The translations under genes were made by a program, and so were the position numbers. A DNA stretch of 64,000 nucleotides from Halorubrum coriense DSM 10284 (GTDB lineage: Archaea > Halobacteriota > Halobacteria > Halobacteriales > Haloferacaceae). The notes below the pieces were generated by a model, which was given only the letters and a program-made list of their open reading frames with translations, did no database searches and was not told the origin of the DNA. Below, in pieces: positions 34,201 through 42,308 of this stretch; the stretch's first letter is position 1; each line of letters begins with the position of its first letter. The stretch spans positions 158,993-222,992 of the forward strand of contig NZ_AOJL01000026.1 of the NCBI RefSeq assembly GCF_000337035.1, written 5' to 3'.

Positions 34201-34826
34201 TAGTTCGAGCCGCCCCCGCCGCCGTCCGATTCGTTTGTCCCTGTGCTGGTGACGTTCGAGCTCCCCGCGCCGCCGCCGTACCAGCCGGCGCCGCCGCCGC
34301 CGGCGCCTATGTCGTTAGATTCACCGGGGTGGTCGCCGCCGGAACCGAATTCGCCGTCGTTACCGGCTGAACTGTCTGTCCCGCCCGCGCCGCCTGATGA
34401 CTGCGTGCCGCCCTCCCCGGCGTCGCTTCCGTACTGGCCGTCTTCGCCAGTATCTGCGCCGCCGTCGCCGCCGAGAAAGTCGTCGTACGGGTAGAACTCA
34501 TCAAGTTCTCCGTATATGCCGCCTCCGCCGCCGCCTGCCGCGACGGCGATACGGTCACTGAGCGCGGTGCCGCCCCTGCGAATGTCGATAGAGTCGCCGC
34601 CGTTCTGCCCGTCGCTCGCGCCGCCCGGGCTGCTGCGTATATACAGCGTTTCGCCGGGCGAGACAGATAGATCTCCCGCTACGCGCCCGCCGTCTCCGGA
34701 CTCGAAGATCTGTTGATTAGAGTTGTTTATTACCTGGCCCTTTGTGCCCTCGAGCTCGACTGTAATGGTATCGACACCGATCGGCACAACGAAGTCCTCA
34801 CCAGGAGTGAACGTCTCAGTGACCAT
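31269..34826 (-). CDS. Tail fibre / receptor-binding protein
   Basis: 1185 aa. The N-terminus carries glycine-rich stretches (AAGGGGGGIYG, GGGGAGWYGGGAG). The middle has several FN3-like units. The C-terminal ~250 residues resemble a LamG/concanavalin-type jelly roll (FSIAVRFALDGTANSKQSLV ... KIDTVRIYDRKLSDAEALDV). Such folds bind sugars, fitting a host-receptor role. The gene shares junction codons with both neighbours. Confidence 0.82.
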   Translation of the reverse strand: MVTETFTPGEDFVVPIGVDTITVELEGTKGQVINNSNQQIFESGDGGRVAGDLSVSPGETLYIRSSPGGASDGQNGGDSIDIRRGGTALSDRIAVAAGGGGGGIYGELDEFYPYDDFLGGDGGADTGEDGQYGSDAGEGGTQSSGGAGGTDSSAGNDGEFGSGGDHPGESNDIGAGGGGAGWYGGGAGSSNVTSTGTNESDGGGGGSNYDDGLDTVTANERGTSSRSYSQGGLVTITYEVAPVAPGASAAYVADDQIDVSISEDASAGDPDNFEVEMRRDEGSWQTPAGGPSSTSTAGTYSYGPSSDSGYGEQIGIDSKFEFRVRAVNDAGPSDWTYTDPVRTRPLSPHDPSINRPDGDTLVIEYTDNSDVADKTAVFYRKDSGSGYGSWQYTDAISTGAVSKGAQRSLTVSVGDAAWFERDARYQFRLRHEHVSSGLDSGFVYADYGNEGNVYFADDFESGDLSAWDSTTGVVATGDASHPNAADTGINGPDSGSYFATFDAEGFVEKSLGDLTGETSVLVRCALATGSMDNASEYTEIQWYDGSSWNTVERLDHSYNEQGWVEVHEIIPDSWLSADSRVRVLGVGGLGGGDQHAVDRFVVSDVLHEYTTPATPSNLSLDASTGREITATWSLSASVAAKADVRDTETWFGPTGDSLTGVNRDSGMETYTFTNLLDGERYRVEVNDSIIQHRRGSPGVEIDSERAAGEATTNLPAPTALTVSGVTADSADVLFEDNANNKAGYRAYSGPVSSFEAQGDFDAWTEQKGFQRVDDESYFGDWSAYAQRPSGDSDSQPRASRVYHDGGEQIRAFEFYWRETENSYGGGVRLKNSNGDYELGVATDNPAWVIDDANGQREPATGEGGYSHWVRFLVVFDWSAGTFSVDFESYGPDEATYSESDIPLKQGVDVETVELWNYHVVGGWGDGALEMWWDGISTYTQNGGDLPPQYSLNYTNGYTKADTNISNARGGFSIAVRFALDGTANSKQSLVGAGQHLLQIEDLSSGGSYRAWSHTNGPSESALPSSDFVSGDVHEVVWTYDYGTDTGDFYHDGEKIKTYTENHLDDIEQIGTVETGSWSDGERRLQGKIDTVRIYDRKLSDAEALDVLGASPPTAGLLIKYDYDGGPSNTSLEDKSPNGWDGDFANSPEWAPPLSRVKKTLSDLKNGEAYVTRASIFTDDTEVFDE

Positions 34827-36022
34827 CAGCGGCGCACCTCCTCACGCGCGACAAGGCCCTGTTCGACGCCCGGGTCGATCACCGTCGTCGCCGCAATCGG
34901 GTCGAGCAGCGCCTCCAAGTCCGCAGGCATCTCGCCGTCACTCGTCTCCGTGATGAACAGCGCGTCGCGGCCGCGGTCAAGTTGGACGTCGGCCGCGTAG
35001 ATGTCACCCGCCTGGTCGCCGGCGACCGCCTCGAACTCGATCCGCACGGCAACGCGTGACTGTCCAATCCTCACGAGGTCAACGTCCAGCGGAGTCCAGT
35101 CCGTCGCGATGTCGCCGTCAGCGTACGAGGGCAGGCCGACCACGCTCCACGAGTCACTGGTGGCGTCGTACGTCTCGGCCTGGAGACTGGCTGTCGAGTC
35201 TGTAATGTCGGGCTCGTCGATGGTGACTCGTAAGAGGCCATTCTCGATGACGACAGCACCGTCGAAGTCGTGGCTGGTAGCGAACACGCATCCCCAAGAC
35301 ATGATGTCGTCGGCGTCACGAATCGAGTCGTTCCCGTACGTGTCCCACACGCCGGGGTCGACGTCGCCCTGGAGCTCGTAGGCGAGGTCGTAGAGGTAGG
35401 TCGGTTCGTCGATTGTCTCGGCTGTCGCGTCGAACAGGTCGACAGCGCCATGTTCTGCCTCGACCGTCGCGACGGGCGTGGGTCGATCTCGCTGCGTCGG
35501 CTGTGAGGTCGAGTCGACGATACGGACGCGCCGGGCGTCGGCCGGGATGCCAACGAGGCCAGTGAGGTCGTTGCCGAACGGACTGCCGGGGGTGGGCTGG
35601 TTTGGAGCTGTCTCAACAGAAATCTCGTGTTTCTTCCGCGTTCCAGCCCGCTCCAACGTGAGCGTCAGGGACTCAGTGGCGTCAATTACAGCTAGATCAG
35701 ATCCAGCCGGGTCGGCCATGATCGGGTTGCGACTCGTCGAGCTCGCAATGTAATAGCCGTCGAACCCGGCGTGGGTACACTCTCCGAACGGGAGAGCGTC
35801 GATAGCTGGGTTGTTCCCGAGCTGTTCAAGCGCGTTCGCGTACCAGGTGGCACGCCGATCGCTGTCAAACCGGACGTCAATATCAAACGAACGGGAGCTG
35901 ACTCCGTTGGATTTGACGAACGTGCCTGCGTTCAGAACGGATGTGGTCGCTGTCTCGTGCCCACCAGACCGGGGAGCGATCTCGGTCCTTCTATCCGGAA
36001 GGTCGATTGTGTAGAGGTTCAT
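34826..36022 (-). CDS. Distal-tail-type protein
   Basis: 398 aa. The N-terminal ~110 residues (LYTIDLPDRRTEIAPRSGG, SSRSFDIDVRFDSDRRATWY, NALEQLGNNPAIDALPFGEC) resemble the ring domain of distal tail proteins. The C-terminal part adds beta-sandwich-like strands (WSVVGLPSYADGDIATDWTP). It sits between tape measure and fibre, exactly where Dit is expected. Overlaps both neighbours. Confidence 0.75.
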   Translation of the reverse strand: MNLYTIDLPDRRTEIAPRSGGHETATTSVLNAGTFVKSNGVSSRSFDIDVRFDSDRRATWYANALEQLGNNPAIDALPFGECTHAGFDGYYIASSTSRNPIMADPAGSDLAVIDATESLTLTLERAGTRKKHEISVETAPNQPTPGSPFGNDLTGLVGIPADARRVRIVDSTSQPTQRDRPTPVATVEAEHGAVDLFDATAETIDEPTYLYDLAYELQGDVDPGVWDTYGNDSIRDADDIMSWGCVFATSHDFDGAVVIENGLLRVTIDEPDITDSTASLQAETYDATSDSWSVVGLPSYADGDIATDWTPLDVDLVRIGQSRVAVRIEFEAVAGDQAGDIYAADVQLDRGRDALFITETSDGEMPADLEALLDPIAATTVIDPGVEQGLVAREEVRR

Positions 36023-38253
36023 TAGCGGCTTTGCTTGCCAGCGTCGGCAATCTTGGTGTCCACGATATCCTCGATGAACTGTTCGAAGCCGCGCTGGTCA
36101 GTGTCAAGTCGCGCGTCGAGTCGTAACCCGTCGAGCACCTCTCGAAGTGCCGTTTTGAACTCTTCGGGCGTCATCCCGGCGCTGCCGACGCTGGGGCTCG
36201 GTGAGCCACTCGCGCCATCGACGAGGTCAGCCGACGGCGTCGACCAGCCACCGCCTCCGGCAAAGCGCTGCATAAGTATCTTGAACTCACGCTCGGAGAC
36301 GCCGAGTGAATCCGCGGTCGCACCCCCGTTAGAAGCAACGGCGTCAAACAGTTCTTTGTTTATTTCTGTTGGTACGTCTTCGATCTTATCCGGGTCAGAG
36401 ACGTACCCGTCGACTCCCTCTTTGAGTGCCGACCGAATTTCGGGCGTCATCTCGCCTTTGATCGGTCCACTCGAACCGGGTGTGACGGACGGAGTCGCGT
36501 TCGCTTCGAACTCTTCTTTCCAGTTCGAGCCGGCTTCTGCGCCTGATTTGCCAACCTTCTCTGGTTCCGGGATGACATCTTCGGCTTCTGGGGCGATGTC
36601 GTTCTCCCCGATGCCCGGAATGTTGGCGATCTGATCGCGGAGCCACGATATTTTGTCGCCGATGAACCCGAAGACAGAGTCCACGACGCTCTGTACACCG
36701 AACAGGTCTTCTCTCCAAGCGAGATACAGCTGGCCGACCGGCCCGAGCAACGCGAGCATCCAGCTCGGGGCGCTCGTAAACCAGCGTTTTACCTGCTGGA
36801 ACGCCGCCTGAGTGGTGTCCTTGATGCCGAGAACGTTGTTGTTCCACGCGTACCACAGCCCGGCGGCGGCGCCGACAAGTGCGCCGATGGCTGCGATGAT
36901 CGCCCAGATCGGGACGGTAACCGGCCCGAGTGCGACCTGTGTCGCGATGCCGGCGGTCGAGACCGCGCCGAGTGATGGGACGAGCGACGTGAGGCTGACG
37001 CCGGCGAGGGTGGCGTACGCGCTGGACAGCGCAGACGCCGACGTCACAAGCGTTCCGAGCGCCCAGATGACCGGTCCAAGCGCGACCCCAAGGGCGCCGG
37101 CCGCGATGACCGCCTTCTGCTGTCGCTGGGACAGCCCACTGAACCGGTTCGCGAGCGTCCCGATGTAACCAGCAAGCGTCGAGACCATCGGCATCAGATC
37201 GGCGCCGATCGTGACCGCGGCGTCGTTCAGTTGCGACTTCGTCTTCTGGAGTTCGACGTTGAGCGTGTCCCGCTGGGTGCCAGCCATCGATTTCGTGGCG
37301 CCCTCGGCGTTCTCGATCTGCTTGGTGAACTCTTCAAGCGAGCCACCTCCCTGTTCCATCAGGGCCGCCATCGCCGGGGCCGCTTCCATCCCGAAGATCT
37401 TCGCCGCTTCACCCGCTTCGACGCCCGCCTCTTCCATGTTCTGGAGCAGCTGGGACATCGACACGATTTCGCCCTGTGCGTTCCGTGTCGTGACCCCCAT
37501 CTGTTCGAGTTGTTTGGAGGCGGTACTCGTCTCGTCGGAGAGCTGGGACATCACGTTCCGGAGCGCTGTCCCAGCACGCTCGCCTTGGACGCCAGCGTTG
37601 GAGATCGCGCCGATCGCGGCGGCAGTCTCGTCGAGGTCCATCCCGAGAGAGGCAGCGACCGGGCCGACCTGGCTCATCGCCGTCGACATCTGCTGCATCG
37701 TCGTGTTCGAGCTAGCGACGGTCTTCGCGAGCGTGTCTGTGATCTCCCCCGTCTCGGAGGCTTCGCGCCCGTACGCCTTCATCGTCGTCGTCAGCACCGA
37801 CGTTGCCTGTTCGAGGCTCATCTGTCCCGCAGTCGCGAAGTCCGCTGCCTCAGGGAGCGCCTCCATCGATTCGGCGGCGTCAAGTCCGGCAGAGGAGAGG
37901 AAGTACAGCGCCCTCGCGCTCTGTTCGTGAGAGTGCTCGGTGGCGGTCGCGACCTCACGGGCTGTCTGCCGGAGGTCCTCCTCCATCGTGTCGGAGACGT
38001 CACCCATCACCGACATGCTCTCCGCCATCGCCTTGTCGAACGAGGCGGCCTGACGGACAGCCACCCCGCCCATCGCCGCGAGCGGGGCAGAGATACCCAT
38101 CGTCATCGTCCGCCCAGCGGACTGCATCTTCTCGCCAGTGGCCTGAGCCCGATCCGAGAGCGAGCCGAGCTGCTGGTCGGCGTCGCTGACGGCTTTCTCA
38201 ACGCCCGAGGCGTCGGCGGTGATAATGCCGCGGAGGGTATCAGCGACGGCCAC
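36022..38253 (-). CDS. Tail tape measure protein
   Basis: 743 aa. N-terminal TP901/TMP-type region (GVEKAVSDADQQLGSLSDRA) followed by the diagnostic YFLSSAGLDAAESM, MSQVGPVAASLGMDLDETAA and GERAGTALRNVMSQL segments, then hydrophobic helices (ALGVALGPVIWALGTL, GPVTVPIWAIIAAIGALVGA). It sets tail length and probably delivers DNA. Largest helical gene of the tail cluster. Confidence 0.92.
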   Translation of the reverse strand: MAVADTLRGIITADASGVEKAVSDADQQLGSLSDRAQATGEKMQSAGRTMTMGISAPLAAMGGVAVRQAASFDKAMAESMSVMGDVSDTMEEDLRQTAREVATATEHSHEQSARALYFLSSAGLDAAESMEALPEAADFATAGQMSLEQATSVLTTTMKAYGREASETGEITDTLAKTVASSNTTMQQMSTAMSQVGPVAASLGMDLDETAAAIGAISNAGVQGERAGTALRNVMSQLSDETSTASKQLEQMGVTTRNAQGEIVSMSQLLQNMEEAGVEAGEAAKIFGMEAAPAMAALMEQGGGSLEEFTKQIENAEGATKSMAGTQRDTLNVELQKTKSQLNDAAVTIGADLMPMVSTLAGYIGTLANRFSGLSQRQQKAVIAAGALGVALGPVIWALGTLVTSASALSSAYATLAGVSLTSLVPSLGAVSTAGIATQVALGPVTVPIWAIIAAIGALVGAAAGLWYAWNNNVLGIKDTTQAAFQQVKRWFTSAPSWMLALLGPVGQLYLAWREDLFGVQSVVDSVFGFIGDKISWLRDQIANIPGIGENDIAPEAEDVIPEPEKVGKSGAEAGSNWKEEFEANATPSVTPGSSGPIKGEMTPEIRSALKEGVDGYVSDPDKIEDVPTEINKELFDAVASNGGATADSLGVSEREFKILMQRFAGGGGWSTPSADLVDGASGSPSPSVGSAGMTPEEFKTALREVLDGLRLDARLDTDQRGFEQFIEDIVDTKIADAGKQSR

Positions 38254-38283
38254 GCTGACACCTCCGCCGGCGAGGACGTCTCA

Positions 38284-38535
38284 TTAGTCTGTTGGCCGGG
38301 CGATAAACGCCGCCGGGATTGCAAGTAGAGTCAGCACCCCGATCCCCCACACTGCGTACGCGAGTAGGGGAATGCCGCTCAGGAGCAGCAGTAGCGCCCC
38401 GATCCAGATCGAACACGGCGCACCGAGCAGCCCGAGCCCGACAAGCGGTTTCCACGGTGCGAACCCGCACTCGGGACACGTGCGGGTGTCTGTTGGTATC
38501 GATTCGCCGCACTCGCCGCAGGGTTCGTGGTCCAT
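38284..38535 (-). CDS. Zinc ribbon plus two-helix membrane protein
   Basis: 83 aa. Two Cys-x2-Cys pairs (CGECGES ... CPECGFAP) at the N-terminus, then two hydrophobic helices (LVGLGLLGAPCSIWIGALLL, LLAYAVWGIGVLTLLAIPAA). An unusual insert between tape measure and tail chaperone. Possibly a tail-assembly or membrane cargo protein; unknown. Confidence 0.75.
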   Translation of the reverse strand: MDHEPCGECGESIPTDTRTCPECGFAPWKPLVGLGLLGAPCSIWIGALLLLLSGIPLLAYAVWGIGVLTLLAIPAAFIARPTD

Positions 38536-38579
38536 AGTTGATAGTTCGCATGAGTGTGATAAGGTGGTTGGGCCAAGGC

Positions 38580-38810
38580 TCAGCCGTTCAGCAACTGCTG
38601 CCCTCGCTCATCGAGTGTCTGGCCGGGGTTCTCACGACGGTCCTTGAGCCGGGCGAGCCAGAACTCCTGCTCCCAGCCCGGCATCTCGTAGAACTCTCGC
38701 GGCCCGATGTCCCAGAGAACTTTCAGTTCGTCGAGGCGCCGTCCCCAACCATGTTCTGCAACACGGCGCGCCTCTCTTCCAGCTTTTCCCGATCCCCTTC
38801 GGTCAAAAAA
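38580..38810 (-). CDS. Frameshift extension of the tail assembly chaperone
   Basis: In the -1 frame relative to the 38723 gene, an open frame runs from the slippery site to the TGA at 38580-38582. It ends RLDELKVLWDIGPREFYEMP then EQEFWLARLKDRRENPGQ. It lacks its own good start codon; only a late internal Met exists. The position and residues are those of the T part of gpG/gpGT-type chaperones, made by ribosomal frameshift in siphoviruses. Confidence 0.65.
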   Translation of the reverse strand, partial: FFDRRGSGKAGREARRVAEHGWGRRLDELKVLWDIGPREFYEMPGWEQEFWLARLKDRRENPGQTLDERGQQLLNG

Positions 38811-39343
38811 TCCTCGAACAGCTCCCGGACCGTGTCATCGCCTTGGAAGATTGTCGTCCAGATGCCCGGGTCCCGGAACGAGTCGTCGACAGCGAAACAC
38901 GAGAGGGCCTTCCGAATCGTCTCCGTCCCCTCCATCGCGTCGCCGTGGAGCTGTTCGAGCTCCTCGCCGGTGACTCCGTTGTTGCCAGCGCTGCCGATAA
39001 CCTGGAGCGCCTGTCGCTGTGCCTCCTCGAACGCCGCGATGTGTTCGCTGCCGCGTTCGAGCCGGTCAGCGAGTTCGGGGCGGTTCTCGGCGATCGCCGA
39101 GAGGTCGGCCCCGGTCGCGTCGACAGGTCGATAGAACTCGATCTCCGTCGCGTGGCGCTCGATGGCGACCGTGTCGAGGACGCGCTGCTCGAACAGCTCC
39201 GCAGCCGCGCCGTACACCTCGACGGTCTCCTGAAGGCGCTCCTGCTGCGCCTTCTCGCGCTCGTCGACGTACTCCCGGGCCGCGTCAGCGTTCTCGAAGC
39301 GGTCGAAGTGATCCGTCGTGTCACCCGATGCTGCGCCAGACAT
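38723..39343 (-). CDS. Tail assembly chaperone (upstream frame)
   Basis: 206 aa from the ATG at 39343 (GTG at 39349 overlapping the upstream stop is an alternative). Helical and acidic (NADAAREYVDEREKAQQERL, RKALSCFAVDDSFRDPGIWT, QGDDTVRELFEDFLTEGDRE). It lies between tail tube and tape measure, the classical chaperone position. Near its end it carries T TTT TTG, a canonical -1 slippery heptamer, which would give a longer fusion product. No enzyme motif. Confidence 0.75.
   Translation of the reverse strand: MSGAASGDTTDHFDRFENADAAREYVDEREKAQQERLQETVEVYGAAAELFEQRVLDTVAIERHATEIEFYRPVDATGADLSAIAENRPELADRLERGSEHIAAFEEAQRQALQVIGSAGNNGVTGEELEQLHGDAMEGTETIRKALSCFAVDDSFRDPGIWTTIFQGDDTVRELFEDFLTEGDREKLEERRAVLQNMVGDGASTN
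38804..38810 (-). other. Candidate -1 ribosomal frameshift site (T TTT TTG)
   Basis: Read on the minus strand, codons GAT TTT TTG contain the heptamer TTTTTTG in the X XXY YYZ register. After a -1 slip the frame stays open to 38580, about 75 codons. Confidence 0.6.
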
Positions 39344-39345
39344 GG

Positions 39346-39843
39346 TCACTGAGTCGAGAACTCGTGTTTGATCTCACCCATCACACGCAGCGTGATAGTG
39401 GCGTTCGCGGGGTCGCCGCTCGCGAAGCTCTCCTCCGTCTCCTCGACGCGGACCCGTGCCATCTCTCGCTGGATGACCTCCTCGCCGTCGGCGTCCTCGC
39501 GGTCTTTGAAGACGTAGAGGCGGACGGCATCGTGGACATCGTTGAAGATCCGCTTCTTCGAGGTGTCGTCGACCACACCGAGCTCTTCGAGGTCGGTTTC
39601 GGCGTCGTGGTCAAGCGGGACCTCGACCGTGTAGTCGACGTGTTCGGTTCCAGATTCGCGGTGGCGAGAGGCGTTCGGCTCGGACTCCCACTGGTTCGTG
39701 TTCGGGGTGATCGAGATCTCGCCCGCCGTTCGGGTGAGGAACGTTTCCGTCTCTTCAGTCGCTCCAGGGCTCTCGACGAGCGAGACGTCGGTCCAAGCCC
39801 CGGAGAGCGTTTCAGTTGCGTCGTAGTTGCTTGGTGCGGACAT
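39346..39843 (-). CDS. Major tail tube protein
   Basis: 165 aa. A beta-rich acidic protein with a HVDYTVEVPLDHDAETDL segment and a C-terminal FASGDPANATITLRVMGEIK strand. Size and position (after head-tail genes, before the chaperone) fit the tail tube monomer. No sheath gene follows, supporting a non-contractile tail. Confidence 0.82.
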   Translation of the reverse strand: MSAPSNYDATETLSGAWTDVSLVESPGATEETETFLTRTAGEISITPNTNQWESEPNASRHRESGTEHVDYTVEVPLDHDAETDLEELGVVDDTSKKRIFNDVHDAVRLYVFKDREDADGEEVIQREMARVRVEETEESFASGDPANATITLRVMGEIKHEFSTQ

Positions 39844-39882
39844 GAGTGCGTAGTGTTCTGTTGAATCGGGTTGGTTGGCGAG

Positions 39883-40398
39883 CTATGCTTGCGGACCGTC
39901 GTCACCGACGACCGTCCGCGTGACGCTCCAGCGCCCGGGGAGCGACCACTGGGCGCCCTCATCGGCCTCGATCATGTCTGACCCGCCGATAGAGCCGTTC
40001 GGCTGTACGTACGGCACGCTGAACGCGATGTTCGCACGGGCCCCTACGTGGCTTAGCAGGTGATCCATGTACGACTCCGACAGCCCGAGCGCCTCGTCCT
40101 GGTCGACGGCCTGCCGCCAACCGAGGCGGGCGTTGACCGTCGCCTGGACGATGAACGTCGCGCTCGTCGACGAGGAGTTCGACGTCCCGTCCCCGCCCCG
40201 CATCAGCCCGATGCCGATGCCGACCGGGTAGTCAGTGTCTTGGATCGTCTGCTGGGAGTACACCTGCGAGACTGGGTTATCGGGACCGTTGACGTCGTCG
40301 AGGTCGGTCGTGTCCAGCGCATCGAGCAGAGGCTGGTAGCTCCGCAAATCCCTGAGGATCGCGTTTCGGAGCTGGCCGCTCCCGAGATTTCGTGTCAT
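39883..40398 (-). CDS. Tail terminator-type protein
   Basis: 171 aa from the ATG at 40398. N-terminal helix (NLGSGQLRNAILRDLRSYQP) then strands TFIVQATVNARLGWRQAVDQ and a long C-terminal loop. Position before the tail tube and after the gp10-like gene matches tail terminators. Overlaps the upstream gene by 4 nt. Confidence 0.7.
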   Translation of the reverse strand: MTRNLGSGQLRNAILRDLRSYQPLLDALDTTDLDDVNGPDNPVSQVYSQQTIQDTDYPVGIGIGLMRGGDGTSNSSSTSATFIVQATVNARLGWRQAVDQDEALGLSESYMDHLLSHVGARANIAFSVPYVQPNGSIGGSDMIEADEGAQWSLPGRWSVTRTVVGDDGPQA

Positions 40399-40781
40399 GA
40401 GACCCTCCGGACGGCGTTGTTCCACGCCTTCGTGCCCTCATCTTCGAGGGCGCCGCGGTGTTCTTCGATCGCCGGCGCGACGTGCGGCTTCCCCGTGTCG
40501 AGGAATTCTTGAAACGGCGCGTACTCGACGTCGGACTCGACGATACCCTCGATCACCAGCCCGAAGGCCGCCTCCATCGCCTCACGGACCTCAGTCTCGT
40601 AGGACGCGCGCAACTGACCCGTGTCGACGTTGACGAGCCGCTGGACGGTCTGGAGGACATCGCCCATCAGCCGGTCGATGGCGTCTTCGAGCTCCTCACC
40701 GAGCGCTGCGATGAACTCGTCGAGCGTCTCTTGCATCACCGGCGGGTCCGAACCGCGGACCCAGCGGAAGTCGGTGTCCAT
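40395..40781 (-). CDS. HK97-gp10-like tail completion protein
   Basis: 128 aa. The pattern VNVDTGQLRASYETEV, FGLVIEGIVESDVEYAPFQE, FLDTGKPHVAPAIEEHRG is characteristic of HK97 gp10-type proteins at the head-tail joint. Upstream gene stop and this start coincide at 40781. Confidence 0.88.
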   Translation of the reverse strand: MDTDFRWVRGSDPPVMQETLDEFIAALGEELEDAIDRLMGDVLQTVQRLVNVDTGQLRASYETEVREAMEAAFGLVIEGIVESDVEYAPFQEFLDTGKPHVAPAIEEHRGALEDEGTKAWNNAVRRVS

Positions 40782-41209
40782 CAGTTATCCTCCGAGTCGA
40801 CCTTTTCGACCTCGATGACGACGTGACTCGGGCGCTCTGGCCCTTCGTAGTGGACGTCGACGTCGGTCACGGCGAACTGTCCCGCGAGGCCAGCGATCGT
40901 CAGCCGCCAGTCGTCGCCTTCGTCGACGGCGACCTGGTACTCGTAGTCGGCGGGCTCGCCGTCAGGCGCGGTGTCGACCATCTCCCCGGCGGCACGCGGC
41001 GGGAGGAAGACGCGCGGCGTCGAGTAGACTCGGCCTCCCTGATCCTCCCGGACGTACCCTTGGCCGGCGGGCTCGAACCGCCCGGGCTCGCCGTCGACGA
41101 CGGTGGCCCACTCCTCGACAGGAATGGTGCCGCCGGCGCCGTCGTCGACAGTCTCGCCAGTCTCCTGGTAGTGCTCGACCGTGACGAGATGGGTGAGCGT
41201 GCCGCGCAT
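40781..41209 (-). CDS. Head closure / head-tail adaptor protein
   Basis: 142 aa beta-barrel-like protein (TLTHLVTVEHYQETGETVDD, RFEPAGQGYVREDQGGRVYS, FAVTDVDVHYEGPERPSHVV). Resembles SPP1 gp16-type head closure proteins and sits in the matching place. Assignment from context and secondary-structure pattern. Confidence 0.72.
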   Translation of the reverse strand: MRGTLTHLVTVEHYQETGETVDDGAGGTIPVEEWATVVDGEPGRFEPAGQGYVREDQGGRVYSTPRVFLPPRAAGEMVDTAPDGEPADYEYQVAVDEGDDWRLTIAGLAGQFAVTDVDVHYEGPERPSHVVIEVEKVDSEDN

Positions 41210-41212
41210 GGA

Positions 41213-41518
41213 TCAGCTCTCCGTGGTGTCGTCGGCCCCGTCGATAGCGTACGCGTCGATGATCGCCTCCATCTCACTGTTCCCATCGACGCCGTTGACG
41301 TCGCCGGCGGCGGCAAGCTGCTGGAGCGTCGAGTACCGCATCGTCCCGAGCTCGTCACGCGGGAGGCGGCCGTCCTCGTCGAGGCGCTCCAGGTGTCGGC
41401 CGAGGCCGTCGACGGCGCCGGCCGGCGGATCGATCCACAGCTCACCCGCGTCGCGGAGTTCGCCGCCACCGTAGCGGCAGGTCCGCGTCACGCGGTAGAT
41501 GCTGGGTCGCTCGGTCAT
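41213..41518 (-). CDS. Head-tail region protein, unknown
   Basis: 101 aa. Short strands near the N-terminus (YRVTRTCRYGGGELRDAGEL) then helices (LGRHLERLDEDGRL, STLQQLAAAGDVNG). Lies between connector-type genes with 3-nt and 2-nt gaps. Could be an accessory connector subunit. Confidence 0.68.
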   Translation of the reverse strand: MTERPSIYRVTRTCRYGGGELRDAGELWIDPPAGAVDGLGRHLERLDEDGRLPRDELGTMRYSTLQQLAAAGDVNGVDGNSEMEAIIDAYAIDGADDTTES

Positions 41519-41520
41519 GA

Positions 41521-41931
41521 TCAGTGGCCTCCGGAAGTGTCGGGGACGTGGATGGACGCCGTCGGCTTCGCGGCGTTCGCGAGCGTTCCGGACTTGTCCA
41601 TCGAGATCGCCTTCTGCCCGAGCGTCGTGGACCGTAGTGCCTCGCCGAAGTCACCGGCGTAGGTCTTCGCCTCACGGTCGGTACTCTCGCGGGTCGTCTG
41701 TCGGAGGTCGTCGATGCCCGACGAGAGGATGTTGTGGCCGGCGAGGTACCGCTCTATCAGCCCGAGTCGATCCTCGGACTGCCCTGTGTCGGCGAGATCC
41801 TCGGTGACGACGAGGTGCGCCGGGTCGAGCCCGACTGTCTCGATCTGGGAGTTCGCCAGCTGGGCGGTCGGGAAGTCTGTCCGCTCCAGTTCGGCGCGGA
41901 CGTCACCGACGCTGCTCCGGTAGTCCGGCAT
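41521..41931 (-). CDS. Head-tail connector-like protein
   Basis: 136 aa. Helical (VGDVRAELERTDFPTAQLAN, SEDRLGLIERYLAGHNI, GDFGEALRSTTLGQKAISMD), resembling the gp6-like adaptor proteins that lie just below the capsid. Position directly after the capsid block supports this. Confidence 0.7.
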   Translation of the reverse strand: MPDYRSSVGDVRAELERTDFPTAQLANSQIETVGLDPAHLVVTEDLADTGQSEDRLGLIERYLAGHNILSSGIDDLRQTTRESTDREAKTYAGDFGEALRSTTLGQKAISMDKSGTLANAAKPTASIHVPDTSGGH

Positions 41932-41934
41932 GAC

Positions 41935-42303
41935 CTACCCCCTCAGCGACCTGATGCGCTGTTTGAGGGCGTCGGTGGCCGTCTCCCGGTTCTTGCCCTC
42001 CTCCTCGGCATCTTTGATCGCTTCGAGGAGATCGACGTCGTCGACGTCATCGATCCGGTCGCGGAGCTCGTCGACGGTGAGGTCCGACGGGTCCGGATCG
42101 ACCACGATCTCGTCGTCACTGTCGGTGGTGTCGGCCCCCTCTTTGGCTGTAGACGCGTCAGGATCGTCGACGCGAGTCAGGGAGTTGGGGTGCTTCTCCA
42201 GCGCCGACAGCGCGACCTCCAGCTCGTCGCCGCGCGTGTAGTGCTCGCGCTCGTGGAAGTAGTCGCCACGATCGACGCGAACACGGATGGTGTCGTCACT
42301 CAT
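41935..42303 (-). CDS. Small acidic head-region protein
   Basis: 122 aa. The N-terminal half (IRVRVDRGDYFHEREHYTRG, DELEVALSALEKHP) looks like a small capsid-accessory domain. A short acidic linker is followed by DLTVDELRDRIDDVDDVDLL, a SAP/Rho-N-like helix pair, and a basic tail. It may be a neck or head-fibre protein. Confidence 0.66.
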   Translation of the reverse strand: MSDDTIRVRVDRGDYFHEREHYTRGDELEVALSALEKHPNSLTRVDDPDASTAKEGADTTDSDDEIVVDPDPSDLTVDELRDRIDDVDDVDLLEAIKDAEEEGKNRETATDALKQRIRSLRG

Positions 42304-42308
42304 GAGGT

